Positions 1 through 11,697 of a DNA stretch of 64,000 nucleotides are shown here, in pieces. The DNA is from Diospyros lotus (taxonomy: Eukaryota; Streptophyta; Magnoliopsida; Ericales; Ebenaceae), in the NCBI RefSeq assembly GCF_014633365.1, contig NW_026267104.1, positions 3,596,001 through 3,660,000 on the forward strand, written 5' to 3'. Positions within the stretch are counted from its first letter, which is position 1, and each line of letters starts with the position of its first letter. Below the pieces are notes generated by a model. That model was not told where the DNA came from. It saw nothing but the letters and a program-made list of their open reading frames with translations, and made no database searches. Both the position numbers and the translations under genes were made by a program.

Positions 1-1063
1 TTACTAGACAATAATGCAACTACATGCTAGAACTTAATTTTCTAAACGGAGGTGGCCATGTATGCATTTTTAACTTATCTGTTCTAGATCACCAAACAAA
101 AGAACCTAAGTTCAATTGAAAGCAAAATGACAACAAACAGCTTTTTCTTCAATCTTTTATATTCTTTAGGTTGCAGAAAGTCTATAACTAGCTCCCATCA
201 ACTCAATTCATAGAATACATACAAAACTCTTAAAATGCAAATACTTCATAAAAGTTGTGAGATCAAATTGTTGAGTGATCACAAAATCAGACAGTGGGAG
301 GATCCACAGAATTATATCTTAAAATATATGCTGAGATAGAAACTTAATGAAGCTATATTATTAGTCCATATTACATAGAGTGATTGTCTATACTCCACCC
401 ATTAGTTTAGTGGCTTCAAATGCTACTTGAAAAACATTTCACGAGAAGATTTTCTGTTTCCTTACAGTTTCACAGAAAAACATGATTCAACAGGCATTTT
501 TACTAACATTATTCATATCATATAACATCCACCCACAGGGGTTTTTACTAACATCAGTTAATATTTGGACTTTGTAGATATTAAAAATGCATTCACCTAA
601 GGGTGTTTCGTAATACTGGAAAGTACTCTGGATAATTACAATTTGCAACCCTGTTAATGGTGTGAGACATGAGTGATTTGAGATTATTACTGAATTTAGC
701 CTAGTTGTTCTCCACAATTGAGATAGAGCAAATCTCAGCAAATAGAACCCTGGAAATTCTTTTTGACAATAGTTAGTCATAGAAGAATACTGCATCATAG
801 TTTCTGGGTAAAATTTAAAGATTTCCTTGTTTGAGATTGACCAGAGTGGACCTCTATAGAGGTAGCAACATCATTAATGCCAACTAAAATGTAATTGTGC
901 CAAGGTCTTAGCATGTTAGTAACCCTCTCTATGAGGATGTCACTTCAATCAGCCTGAGTGGGAAAAACTTCAATTTTCAGAACAATTCCCACAACTATCT
1001 CATTGCAACAGTGGCCAGACTCTACAAATCCTTGAAAATGGGAGTCATGACTCATCCATGATT
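1..1063. other. non-coding flank left of the copia element
   Basis: AT-rich sequence with only short unconvincing open frames. I recognise no exon, RNA gene or repeat here. It resumes on the far side of the copia insertion at 6732, so the two flanks were one sequence before insertion. They may be intron of the helicase-like gene whose first exons lie at 9383-10800. Confidence 0.5.
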
Positions 1064-1068
1064 CAAGA

Positions 1069-1331
1069 TGTCAAGAGTAACCAGTCATCCAATCTATTAT
1101 CCTTAGGGTAGAATTACACACTTGTATACAGTTGGTCAATGAAGAAACTAATCTCTAAATTAGGCAATTGCCTAATTATATCCTACTGTAATTAGGAAAC
1201 ACATATAACCTAGAATACAGCTAGTGAGATGCGGTCAAGATAGGATCTCCTAGGAAAGGAATATGTAAATATGGAAATATAGATCTCGGGGCATATGAAT
1301 CTCTAAATATGAATCTCAGTATCTTTTAACA
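1069..1331 (-). repeat. 3' LTR of the copia element
   Basis: 263 bp, reading TG...CA on the plus strand, and preceded by the target duplication CAAGA. It is nearly identical to 6464-6726. Confidence 0.93.
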
Positions 1332-1340
1332 CTCTCCCTC
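1332..1340 (-). other. polypurine tract of the copia element
   Basis: On the minus strand this is GAGGGAGAG, directly abutting the start of the 3' LTR. This is the usual position and composition of the plus-strand primer of LTR retrotransposons. Confidence 0.75.
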
Positions 1341-1998
1341 GAGATTGTGAGTGAATGTCTTGCATTCCAATCTTGGTCAATAATCTTTGACACACAAGGC
1401 TAGGAAGTCCTTTTATAAGAATATCTGCAAGTTGATCACCAATAGGCACAAATGGGGTGCAAATCAAGCCGCTATCTAGTTTCTCCTTTATAAAGTGTCT
1501 ATCTACTTCAACATGCTTTGTCCAGTCATGCTATACCGGATTAAGAGCAATATTAATAGCTGACTTATGATCATAGTAGAGTCTTATAGGTGCTTTCCAC
1601 TTGAGTTTTAGGTCTTCCAAGAGTATCTTGATCCATAGTAACTCACATATTCCCAGGGCCATTGATATGAACTCTGCTTCAGCACTTGACCGAGCTACAA
1701 CACTTTGTTTCTTACTTCTCCAAGTCACAACATTACCTCCTAGAAATGTGCAATACCCCGATGTTGACCTTCTATCAATAACTGACCCTGCATAGTTAGC
1801 ATCAGTATAAGTCTCAAGAGATAGCTCTCCCCCTTTCTTAAACAATATGCCTTTACCTGATGTCCCCTTTAAATAATGTAGAATCTTGTACACTACTTTT
1901 AGATGAGTTTCCTTAGGATTATGCATGAACTGGCTAGCCACACTCACAGCAAAAGTAATGTTTGGTCGTGTGTGTGAGAGGTAAATAAGCCTTCCCAC
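1335..1998 (-). pseudogene. copia RNase H domain, broken
   Basis: This is the C-terminal part of the copia pol polyprotein. Recognisable family blocks are GRLIYLSHTRPNI, a TDANYAGS block (usually DADWAG) and a SSAEAEF block. The frame stops near 1530. After that stop the family's tail, including a GDQLADIL block, continues in the same frame down to about 1335, so at least one nonsense change interrupts it. In an active element this domain degrades RNA in the RNA-DNA hybrid during reverse transcription. Confidence 0.85.
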
Positions 1999-2004
1999 TA
2001 GCCT

Positions 2005-3086
2005 CTAATAGGAACCTTTATCCACTGCACCATCTTCTGGGACATCTCCTAGTCGGTGATTAGGCTCTATGGGTGTATTAACAACTTTACTTCCCAACTT
2101 TCCAATTTCGGTCAACAAGTCAAATATGCATTTCTGATGGTATATAAAGATTCCCTGCTTAGAGTTAGCAACCTCAATAGCCAAAAAATATTTCAATCTG
2201 CTCAGCTCCTTAATCTCAAATTCTTTGAACAAGTAGCTTCTTAAGGTTTCCATTCCTTCCATATCATCACCAGTTATTATAATATCATCCACATATACAA
2301 GTAATGCAGTTACTCTCCCTGTAGCCGAGTGATGTGCAAACAAAGTGTGATCACCTTGACTCTGTTTATATCCCATACCAAGCATGACTTTGGTGAACCG
2401 TCCAACCATGCTTTTGGTGACTGTTTTAGTCCGTATAGGGCCTTTTTCAACCTGCATGCTACATCTTCCCTTGTCTTTGATCCAAACCCAGGCAATACTT
2501 CCACATAGATCTCCTCCTCTAAGTCACCATGTAAGAATGCATTATTGACGTCAAACTGTTGCAATTTCCAACCTAGGTCGGCAACCAAAGACAATAGCAC
2601 TCTTACAGTGTTCATTTTAGCCACTAAAACAAATGTCTCAAGATAATCCATCCCATATGTTTGTGCATATCCCTTAGCAACTAATCATGCTTTGTACCTT
2701 TCTAATGACCCATCTGATCTATACTTCGCTGTGAACACCCATTTGCATCCTACCGAGTTCTTCCCCTTTGGTAATTTCACCAACTCCCAAGTGTGATTTT
2801 TTTCCAGTGCTGCCATCTCTACCTCCATGGCATTCCTCCAATTCTTATTGCCTATTGCTTCGGAAAAGGTCTTAGTCACGGGAATTGTGTTTAGGCCGGT
2901 GAGAAAAGCTTTGTGTTTAGGAGACAGGTTTGTATAGGACATGAACAAGTGTAGAGGGTGTTTGGTACAAGTTCTTGTTCCCTTTCTGATGCTAGCAGGA
3001 AGTTCAAGGTCATTTGGATCAGGGTCAGTTACAAGTTTAGTGATAGGTTCAATTCTAGGAGTAGGAATAATAGGACTAGGACCCAA
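2005..3086 (-). pseudogene. copia reverse transcriptase, frameshifted
   Basis: From 3086 downward the frame carries the copia RT entry block (residues resembling W..AM..E). It continues with FDVNNAFLHGDLEEE and then ALYGLKQSPKAW. Near 2400 the reading frame shifts. The following block KVMLGMGYKQSQGDHTLF and the catalytic YVDD box lie in another frame (2005-2457). A stop also separates 2651 from 2685. The YVDD box itself is intact. This is a broken copy of the polymerase that copies element RNA into DNA. Confidence 0.9.
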
Positions 3087-3143
3087 TTCAAAGGATGTAG
3101 CCTACATAGGTTGAGGGGCTACTGCTTTTCTTCTTGAATACAC

Positions 3144-4136
3144 CTATAGTGGACAAGATGAAGTTGGTGGTTGCTCCCCCTGTATCATGTCCTGTGAGTT
3201 CTTTGAGTTAGAGACCAAAGGAGTCAAAGAAGAAGGAAAGTTAAGAAGAAATAGATCTTTGTCCTTGTCTTCCAAGAAGGAAGTCTCCCCTTGAAGATAA
3301 GGACGAACAAAATAGGAATTATCTTCCACAAAGGTGACATCAACTGAGATAAGAAATTTCTTGGTAGGTGGATAATAACACTTATATCCCTCTTGAGGGA
3401 AAGAATACCCAACAAAGATACATTTGAGGGCACAGGGATTAAGTTTTCCCCTATGTGAAGTGTGTATATGGACAAAAGATACGCAACCAAAAACTTTAGG
3501 GTTAAGGCCATTGAAGGCATTGAACCTTGGAAAGAATTTGGTAAGGAGTTAGATTGGACTATGAGAATCAAGACTCCTTGAGGGCAGTCGATTGATAAGA
3601 TGAGTAGCTATCAAGACTGCTTCTCTCCAATATTCTTTTGGGACATTCTTTTGAAATATGAGAGCTCTTGTAATAGCTAGAAGGTGACCATTCTTTCTTT
3701 CGACCACCCCATTTTGCTGAGGAGTATGGACATAAGAAAATTCATGATCTATGCCCTTTTCGTGAAAGAAGGATGACAAAGACTGATTGAAATAGTCTTT
3801 GACATTATTAGAATGAAATCTTTTTATTTCAACACCAAATTGAGTTTTAACCATGTCATAGAAGATTGGAAAAATGGTGCACACCTCAGATTTAGTTTCC
3901 AAAAGGTATAACAAAGCCACACAAGTGCAGTCATCAACAAAGGAGACAAACCATCGAGCTCCATAAATATTAGGAACAGTTGAGGAGCCCCACATATCAC
4001 TATGAACTAGTGTAAATGGAAGAGAACTTCTTTTATTAGTGATAGGGAATGAAACCCTCTTGTGTTTTGTAAGTTCACACACATCACAATGGAAATTCTC
4101 AACATCTAATCCTTTGAACAATAAAGGAAACATCAA
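3144..4136 (-). pseudogene. copia integrase, with a changed catalytic site
   Basis: The frame begins in the zinc-binding N-terminal region (CDVCELTKHKR). It continues through the DDE core, with HSDMWG and FVDDCT, then a block reading FHSNNVKDY where the family has the second catalytic Asp (usually SDN), then PQQNGVVERKN with the catalytic Glu. So one Asp appears replaced by Asn, which should abolish strand transfer. The C-terminal part continues in shifted frames at 3144-3571, where family blocks such as VFGCVCFVHI and CIFVGYSF can be read. Confidence 0.88.
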
Positions 4137-4179
4137 TTTAAGAACCCTAAAAAAGGGATGACCAAGACAAAAGTGATGA

Positions 4180-4676
4180 AACCACAGCTTATCTTTATTG
4201 GACTTGGAGGACTCAACTAGGAATGACAGAAGGGAAACTCTCCCTTTATTAACCTGACCACTAAGATCTTCAAGATAGCATCTCTCTCTCTAGCATGCCC
4301 AATCACCCTCCCCGTGCTTTGTTTCTAAAATTCACATAAGGATGAATGCAAAATAACATTACAATTGGAATATGTGGTAAGTTTTTAGATTGACACGAGA
4401 TTGGTGAAAAGCTTAGGAACATGGAAGACATTTTTAAGGGTGAGGTGACTGTTTATAAGGACATCTCCTTGGCCAGCCACAATTATTAATGACCCATCTA
4501 ACGTGGTTATTTTTCTTGTGCTAAGACATGGCATATAGGATATAAATTTGTGGGAGGAACAGATTATATGATTTGTGGCTCCGGACTCAAGAATCTAGGT
4601 ATTTGGGAGGGTATATCCGAAACATGAAAGACATGAGATACCTATAAAGGCCAGAATACAAGTACCTGTCCCAAGT
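4180..4676 (-). pseudogene. copia protease and pre-integrase region, broken
   Basis: Translating the minus strand upstream of integrase gives the aspartic protease signature as ILESGATNHI, preceded by a stop. The family signature is WILDSGATDH, so the catalytic Asp reads Glu (GAG) and the conserved Trp codon has become TAG. Further upstream the frame reads GTGTCILAFIG, the usual run-in from gag. It breaks off at about 4676, where the nested insertion starts. Confidence 0.75.
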
Positions 4677-4679
4677 CTC

Positions 4680-5736
4680 TGATGCACAGAAATAGCTCAG
4701 AGACGCCATTTCGACATTTTCGAGATGTTTCCTATTTCAGAAACATTGAAAATGGCCAGAAACATTTTTTGGGCCATTTCTGTAATTTCATAAACATTTC
4801 AAGGGTCGTTTCGCAATTAATGAAAACTATCAGAAACACGTTTCCAACAATGAAACTGGTTAGAGACAGAAACAATTATGTCTCTAATCAGCAAATATAT
4901 ATATTCTTCTCCTTCTCCCAAGTAACTCACACCTTAGCCCTAATTTTTTCTAAAGTCCGAATCTAAAAATCGACTCAATCCTCTCGTCATCGTTCTCACG
5001 CCCTGTGTCAGTTGTCATCATTCCCTCTTGTCGCTGATTGCTCGGTGCTCGTGTCGCCGTTGATTCGATTGCTCGGTCTTCTCTCCATTTTCACGCCCTT
5101 TGTCGTTGTTCCCTCTCGCCACTGATTGCTTGATGCTCTGTGCTCGTGTCGCCGTCAATTCGAGCCTCGGTCTTCTCTCCATTCTCACGCAGTCACACCC
5201 TTTGTCGTTGTTCCCTCTCACTGCCAATTGCTCGGTGCTTGTGCCATCGTCGATTCCATTCTAATACAGTGATGCCCTTTTGTCGTCGTTCCCTCTCACT
5301 GTTGATTGCTCAGTGCTTGGTGCTCGTGTTGCTGTTAATTTGGTTGCTTAGTTGCTCCCTCTTGTCGCCATCAATTTGGTTGCTTGATGCCTAGTTGCTC
5401 GTCGTGAATCCTATCTACAACTATAAACAAACATAGAACTTATGTTTATGTTTGGTTGAATGCATTGTGGACTTTATATTTATGTTTGTTTGAATGCATT
5501 ATGGAATTTAAATTTATGTTTGTTTTAATGCATTGTGGAAGGAATTTATGTTTCCTTTTAGATTGAATAACTATTTTTTATATTAAAAATTATATTTATA
5601 AAAAAGCCCTTATATGTTTTTTATTTATGTTTTACCCCGTGTTTCTGTTCCTACTTTTTTAGAAAAATGTTGTTTCCCCATTTCCGTTTTGTATTGAAAA
5701 CATTTCCCGTTTCCATTTTCTTTTCTAATGACCCCA
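4680..5736. mobile_element. nested insertion inside the copia element, class unknown
   Basis: The copia protein reading is continuous on both sides: the gag C-terminus ending in a SLEK-like block near 5735, and the protease run-in starting near 4676. The roughly 1.05 kb between them has no copia counterpart. Its outer parts are rich in alternating GAAAC and GTTTC words. Its centre (about 4985-5405) is a degenerate tandem array with a period of roughly 90-110 bp, built on words like GTTCCCTCTCGCCACTGATTG. I could not define terminal repeats or a target duplication. It may be a non-autonomous DNA transposon, but that is inference. Confidence 0.55.
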
Positions 5737-5739
5737 ACA

Positions 5740-6346
5740 GACTTCTTAGTTTTTCAATCTCTTCCCAATTGAGCTCCACTGAATATGCTTGTTCTTGGAC
5801 CTTTCCCTCTATAGGTTGATGGCTATTAGCCACATAAACTTGCCCCTATCCTCTTAGTTGTCCATTCTTAGGAGGCTTACCATGGAGTTTCCAACACTTC
5901 TCTATGGTATGACGAGGCTTCCTACAATAGTTGTACCATAAAGAGTCCTTGTTGTTCATTTTTTATGAATCAGATGCCTTCTTATCCTCTCTAGGTTGCT
6001 TGTACGTGAGTTTAACTGCATCCCAAATCCCCTTAGCAGTGCTTAGGAAAATAACTGTCACTAATCTCCGACAACATGAACTTCCATAACCAAAACATAA
6101 CTAATGAATCTTCCTCGTCCGAACTGCATATGTAGGATCATCCTTCTTAAGCCTGATTCCAAGTAAATGACTCAACTTCCCTTTCCCTTTCAAAAACGTT
6201 CGGATTAACTGAGACCACTTCAAATAATTCCTTCCATTCAATCTATATGCTACCTAAATGTTCTGCAGCTCCCCACTCGAAGTTGAGCCATTGCTTCCAG
6301 CAAAAGGTACCTCTATTGTACTGCTAGATTCAATTGTGTCTGTCAT
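5740..6346 (-). pseudogene. copia gag with a degraded zinc knuckle
   Basis: The likely start is the ATG at 6344-6346. The N-terminus is followed by RLNGRNYLKWSQLIRTFLKG, a hallmark of copia gag, but a TAG stop lies just before it. Near 5890-5950 the minus strand reads YNYCRKPRHTIEKCW. This is the CX2CX4HX4C nucleocapsid knuckle with the first Cys replaced by Tyr. The frame then runs into the nested insertion. Gag forms the particle that packages element RNA; this copy cannot be full length. Confidence 0.85.
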
Positions 6347-6451
6347 GGTTCTAGGGTTTAGGTAGCTACTAAAGTGAATCGGATGTTAATACTGGCTACG
6401 ACCAAAAGAAAGAATAAAGTCGGTGCCCGATTCCAGGAATATGGACCTAGG

Positions 6452-6463
6452 GCTCTGATACCA
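6452..6463 (-). other. primer-binding site of the copia element
   Basis: The minus strand reads TGGTATCAGAGC, the standard copia primer site complementary to the 3' end of initiator tRNA-Met. It abuts the 5' LTR. Confidence 0.92.
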
Positions 6464-6726
6464 CATCAAGAGTAACTAGTTATCCAATCTATTATCCTTA
6501 GGATAGAACTACACAATTATATACAGTTGGTCAATGAAGAAACTAATCTCTAAATTAGGCAATTGCCTAATTATATCCTACTGTAATTAGGAAACACATA
6601 CAACCTAGAATACAGCTGGTGAGATGTGGTCAAAATAGGATCTCCTAGGAAAGGAATATGTAAATATGGAAATATTGATCTCGGGGCATATGAATCTCTA
6701 AATATGAATCTCGGTATCTTCTAACA
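6464..6726 (-). repeat. 5' LTR of the copia element
   Basis: 263 bp and colinear with 1069-1331. The terminal two bases at the primer-site side read CA on the plus strand where the other copy has TG. The outer end is followed by CAAGA. Confidence 0.93.
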
Positions 6727-6731
6727 CAAGA

Positions 6732-9382
6732 CAACACCTATGAGACATTTAAATTATTTAGCTCACTTAGCACTTCTGGTTCACATTTTTTGTCTTCCTT
6801 TTTGGGAGGCTTCACTAAAGTTCTAGTAGAATTTCCACCCCTTTTGGATAAATAGAACTTCCACACAATTATGTATTATATCTTTGCCCTTTTTTTCAAT
6901 AACTACAAAAAAAAAAAGGAATAGTCTTCATTCTCCATCCATCTGTGTGTTTATTTTCAAAAGGAACTTTGCACTTGAGTTCAACAAACTTGCTAGACTG
7001 ATGTTATACCAAAACACACATACAACCTGCTTGAACCCAATGGACCAACTCCATTACCCAGAAATAACCTTAAGACCGGGTACGATTACCCCTGAAGTCC
7101 TTCATGTGTCCTTAGTTTCATGTGTTTAGTAGCATCACTACTTGATGAGCAAGACATATAGGGGGACACTGATATTTGAAGGGAAAAACCTTGGTTATTG
7201 ACTAATGTTCCTTAGAAACCATTGCATAATGTTTCCTTTTTAGTAGTACAGGGAGAGAGGGAGAGAAAGAAAGAGAGAGACCTGAAATTACCTTCTCGGC
7301 TGAATGGTTATCAACTAGATCAGTTTCCCACTCTTCAAGTTCATCCTGCTAAAAACCAAAATTTATTCCTTTACTGCATCAACCATGAAAAAGTATGTAG
7401 GTAGAAAGTTTCAAAGAAACCAACAGCATTTCCTGTACTGATTCATGCCGTGAAGTATTCAATAACTGAAAAAACAACTCTTAACTTCTTAACATTTGGG
7501 CATCATTAAAGAGGTTTCCAGTTAGGGGCAAAAAATCATCACTTAAAGCACATGCCCTAATGAAATCACTAAAAAGAACTTGATAAGGTGGCCACTGAAG
7601 CCTGTGAAAACTTAAAAAAAAAACATAGAAACTCAAAAGATATGAAATATCATATCAAAAGCACATAGGCAAGTAAAAAAGCATAGAAAAAACAGAAGTA
7701 TAACACCTCTACATTAATACTCCAAGTATGAGGATGAGAACTGAAGTGTGCAAATAAATGAAGATGGGAATAATTGATTAAGGAAGGAGGTACTTCAACG
7801 CATCTTGCTTGAATTTATTTTAGATTGTATGATTGATTTCAAAAATACAAGTTGACTCATTTCGAATATGCTATGAAAACAAAGTCGAGGTTCCCAAAGA
7901 ATGAAAGGTGCCTCAAAACATGGTTATCTATGGTTTATACAAACAAATATATGGAAGTTGAATTAGATAAGAAGAGAAGCCATGGATACATCAAGCCAAT
8001 CTCAAGTTGTGAACACTTCTTCAATAGATTGAATCTTCTTTAAGAGTAACGTTTTCTATGAATTCTCAGAGAAAGACCAAACAAAAGCCATTATGATTGT
8101 GTACGATCTCATGGAAAATGAAGAGAAATGAAAATAAAGTGAGAATTGTAGGATAAGTAGCCAATTCTTTCCAGCTGGTTTTACAAAGAAAATGAGAGAA
8201 AATCAGGGGTAATTTCTACCTTGAAAAAAATGACGTAAACCAATAATGAATTGAGAAAGAAAACAATTCTCCTTATCTTTTTGTCCATTCCGTTTCCTTT
8301 TCTCTAAAACTAAGAACCAAATGCAGGATGGCGGGAAAATAAGTATCTCTTTTCTCTCTACTCTGGACAACAATAATGTTTCCCATGAACTGAATGATTC
8401 AGTCAGAATATGGTTTCCCATGAATTTTGCAGAGGAAACACAAGTCTCTAGGGAACCAATATTCTGTAAGAAGCTATAGGAAATCAAGTATTGACACTAA
8501 TATTTACCAAATAAATGGTTGTTCTTTTAGTTTATATGCATTTCCTGCCTACAAGTATAAGATCAACAAACCATCATTTTAGTTAAGATTATACTTGGGA
8601 GAGATACTAAGCTAGACATTTGAAAAAGCCGAACTGCTTGCTATTTGATCCTAAAGATTTACCAAGATCTGTTTAGATGATTCCCTTCACAGAAAGACAC
8701 CATTTCTCCTCCCAAGAAACTCTTAAAGATGTAAACAAGCATTCAGTCCAATATTTCTTTCAATATCATTAAAACCATGATGACCTTTAAACAAATTACT
8801 TTCCATGCTAACACCATCATCCGCTCATGGCAAAAGAAAACCCATATGCTAATGATTCCAATCACATGAAAGTGCTTGACTGTTAAATTATGAAATCCAT
8901 TTAAACACACATTGATCACTCTTTAACAGTTGATCAATAGGAATGAGAAATTAGGGTTGTATTAGCTGAATGCAAGACTTTGGAATTTTCTTCTTCATAA
9001 GCATACATATCATACATATAGCTCATCCCCTAACCCACCCTCTCTCTCCTGCTTTGAGTTGAAGACTTCTCAGCTTGCAAAATCGAGAGAAGGAGATCCT
9101 TCTTTCATTATCTTCAACTACATTACAACTTGATAATATAGACCAAGTAATCAGCTAGTGGAAGAATTGGCAGAAGGGCTTATTTTGTTTCATTTTCAGT
9201 TATAGTATCTACATGCTTAAAACTTTTCTGTGTATGCATTAAACTATGTCACACAGTTTTGTGTCCACTACCGGGTAGACTGATTTACAGAGAACTAAGC
9301 AAGAGAACATGATAATCATTCTGACATGGTGTTATCTATGAATCATTAGCAGTGACATACTTTGAAAAAGGATACCGTGTAC
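6732..9382. other. non-coding, possible first part of a very long helicase intron
   Basis: No exon, RNA gene or clear transposon is visible. A purine-rich stretch of mainly GA composition lies near 7250-7285. If the helicase-like gene is intact, its third intron begins at 9382 and would cover this stretch and the copia element. Otherwise the gene is truncated here. Confidence 0.45.
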
Positions 9383-10800
9383 CTCTTCTTGTTGTTCCAC
9401 ATATTTTCGGATCCAATCTGCCTGGGACGACTGGCAAGAATCTAAAGTATCTTCATAAGAATGGCTCTTAACTCTAACAGTAGTTTCAGGTGTTTCCTCC
9501 TCAATCTTGACAGATGAATCCACGGCAGGAGTCCAATCTTCACTTGCAGTTGATATGATGCCAACAGCACCTCCTAAAGCAATTATTTAAGTAGGATGTT
9601 GTGAATTATCAAAGCACAATTCTGTATGTCCAAACAACCAATTGCTGTGAACTTGCTCTTAGAATACCTCCATCAGTATACAGAGAAGCCCCAGTAGAAA
9701 ACTTCAGGGGAAGCTCGTTCCCAGGCAAATTCAAACATAACCAATCAAGAGCAGACTCAAAAGTAACATTTTCCTGTGCAGTAGGAAGAAAACAAAAACA
9801 TTAGTATCTGAAAATAGCATTAGTAAATTATGAGAACGAGCCTTTGCCTTTCCAAGGGAAAATTACAAGCCACCAGAAAATGAAACAAATCACAAATATA
9901 ACAAAAGGTTAAGAATAGGCCACAAATTCCAATGAAGACTAGACATACATGGAAACAGATGAAAACACTAAAATGCTGAACAGCACGTAACTGATATGTG
10001 GAAAAAAAATATGTCAATTACGTTGAAATCTATTTGAAGATAAACCATTATTCTCAACCAAATAATGGAAGCAACAAGCATAGGAAGAATTTGAATAAAC
10101 TTCTATAAGCAAAAATCTCAGATATCCATTATCATGAGACAACGAAGTTGAGAAACAAAAGCGAAAGGAGACCGACATGCTGGATTTAAAATAAGCAAAT
10201 CAATAAACAAAGTAACACGTTAAGGAGCCAAACAAATATACGAACTGCCCTAAAGATGCAAAAAAAAATAAAAAGAAAATACATGATATGATGATAATGT
10301 GCGTCTTTTGTTGACTTCGAACTCAAATTTGCTTCGAAATGCAGAATGTGTTTGGTGAAAATAAATAAAACAAACAATTGAGGCACACGGATGAAGTGAA
10401 GTAGACAGTAAAACTAAGCGGCGTTCAAGAGGCTTACTCCTAGTTTGTTTTCCTATATTTTATCGTGAACCAAACGGACTTCGAATAATTAGTAAACGTT
10501 CGAGGTAACCTTAAGAGCATAGAGAGCGCGTTCAATGTGATCGTCGGAGAAGCCTTCGCAGGAGAGTTTCTCGTAGATAGACCGGAGCTTCTTGGCCTTC
10601 TGTTCTCTGGAGAGAGACTCGTCGACGGGAGTTTGGACGGACTGAGACGGTCCGGAACGGCCGGAGTTGAGCAAGAGCCGGCGGAGCCGCTGCTCGTTCT
10701 CGGCCGTTATATGGAGCTTCGGACCAGATTGAGATTTGCCTTTAGATGACGAGGACGACGATAACGAGTTGTGCTTCTGCTGCTTCTTCTTCGGAGCCAT
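9383..10800 (-). CDS. N-terminal exons of a DExH-box RNA helicase-like protein, partial
   Basis: Three exons splice in frame: 10510-10800, 9668-9773 and 9383-9573. Exon 1 starts at a clear ATG and encodes 97 residues: a Lys/Ser-rich head (MAPKKKQQ, then a Ser run) followed by a short helical region ending in HIERALYAL. Exon 2 encodes TFESALDWLCLNLP. Exon 3 encodes an acidic linker ending in QADWIRKYVEQQEE and a GT donor at 9381-9382. From memory of the family, this layout, a UBA-like region before an RWD region and helicase core, matches the plant DExH proteins related to DHX29/DHX57 (Arabidopsis DExH7 type). No helicase motif (GKT, DExH) lies in the window, so the assignment rests on the N-terminus alone. 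The rest is beyond the left edge or lost. Confidence 0.68.
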
Positions 10801-11697
10801 TTCAGAGAGAGAACTCGTGATCAGAGTGGAATTGGGCGAAAGGGCGAGTAAAGACGTTGAGGCCGGTGGGACGCCGGCTTTAAAATGGTGGACCGTCGAG
10901 ATCTTCTTCGAATCAAGCCGATGGCCTGATTTATGACCGACTTTCTAATTTCCATATTTCCATTTGCATAATTTCCCGAATTTTTAAAAACTAAAAATAT
11001 ATTATACTATTTTTCAGTTCACATAAATTCGCATCATATATATAAATTTATAATAATTTTATTTAAAATTAATAATAATTCTAGGGGATAAATTTATTAT
11101 TTATTTTAAGTATAATACTGTATATATCATGTTAATTTATAATAATTATTTATCAAATTTGTTTGAGAGTATAATATTTTTTTGAATGATTATTAGTTAT
11201 ATTTTCTTTCTTACGTCATGATCATTATTTTTATTTTTAAAAACTTTTAACAATTTGACTTTTTAACGAAAGAATAATTTTAATGAGTGATGTAATTATA
11301 CTGAACAAGGAGATATAAATACATTTTAATTTAGTATTATTGATAATTAATAATAATAATAGTTGTAAAAAAATCACAGGAGTACTAGACGCCAACAACT
11401 GGAATTCTATCATTCTCTGAGGGCAGCCCTGCAATTCGTCGTCAAAAGGGAGGTAAATAGAATAAAAAAAATTCCCGCCAGCATGGCAAGAAAAGGAAAA
11501 TATCATTGGAAAAAATAGAATAAAAAGTAAATAAATAAACGGCTCAAAACGAAGCTGAGAAACTGCGGAACGCTCGAGGAAGGGGAGAGATCGGCCAATA
11601 GGATTCGTCTTCTCATCTCTTCCGGTCGTCGCTAACATCTACCTTGTAGCTTCTTCTGTTTCGGATCGGGGAGAGAGAGAGAGACGGTTGCAGAGAG
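10801..11697. promoter_or_regulatory. shared divergent upstream region of the helicase-like and NFU genes
   Basis: About 900 bp separate two start codons that face away from each other. The ends are GC-richer, and the middle (10980-11330) is very AT-rich with no reading frame. Just before the NFU start is a GA-rich leader (11672-11690). It is the only space available for both promoters. I did not recognise specific elements. Confidence 0.45.

Larger units (their letters stand above)
1069..6726 (-). mobile_element. Ty1/copia LTR retrotransposon, complete in outline but decayed
   Basis: A 5658-bp element lies on the minus strand. It is bounded by two 263-bp long terminal repeats and by the 5-bp target duplication CAAGA (1064-1068 and 6727-6731). 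In element order (right to left on the plus strand) it has the 5' LTR, a tRNA-Met-type primer-binding site, gag with a zinc knuckle, protease, integrase, reverse transcriptase, RNase H, a polypurine tract and the 3' LTR. That order, with integrase before reverse transcriptase, defines copia. By eye the two LTRs differ at about 15 of 263 positions, so the insertion is not recent. Stop codons, a frameshift, altered catalytic residues and a nested insertion of about 1 kb between gag and protease show that it is not autonomous. Confidence 0.95.

Noticed and set aside
487..798. 103-codon open frame on the minus strand
   Set aside because: No similarity I recognise, no splice context and ordinary AT-rich composition.
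8203..8487. 94-codon minus-strand frame considered as a fourth helicase exon
   Set aside because: The translation has no resemblance to the acidic linker or RWD region expected next, and no fitting splice sites were found.
10537..10936. Plus-strand open frames over helicase exon 1
   Set aside because: They are shadows of the minus-strand coding exon and its leader.
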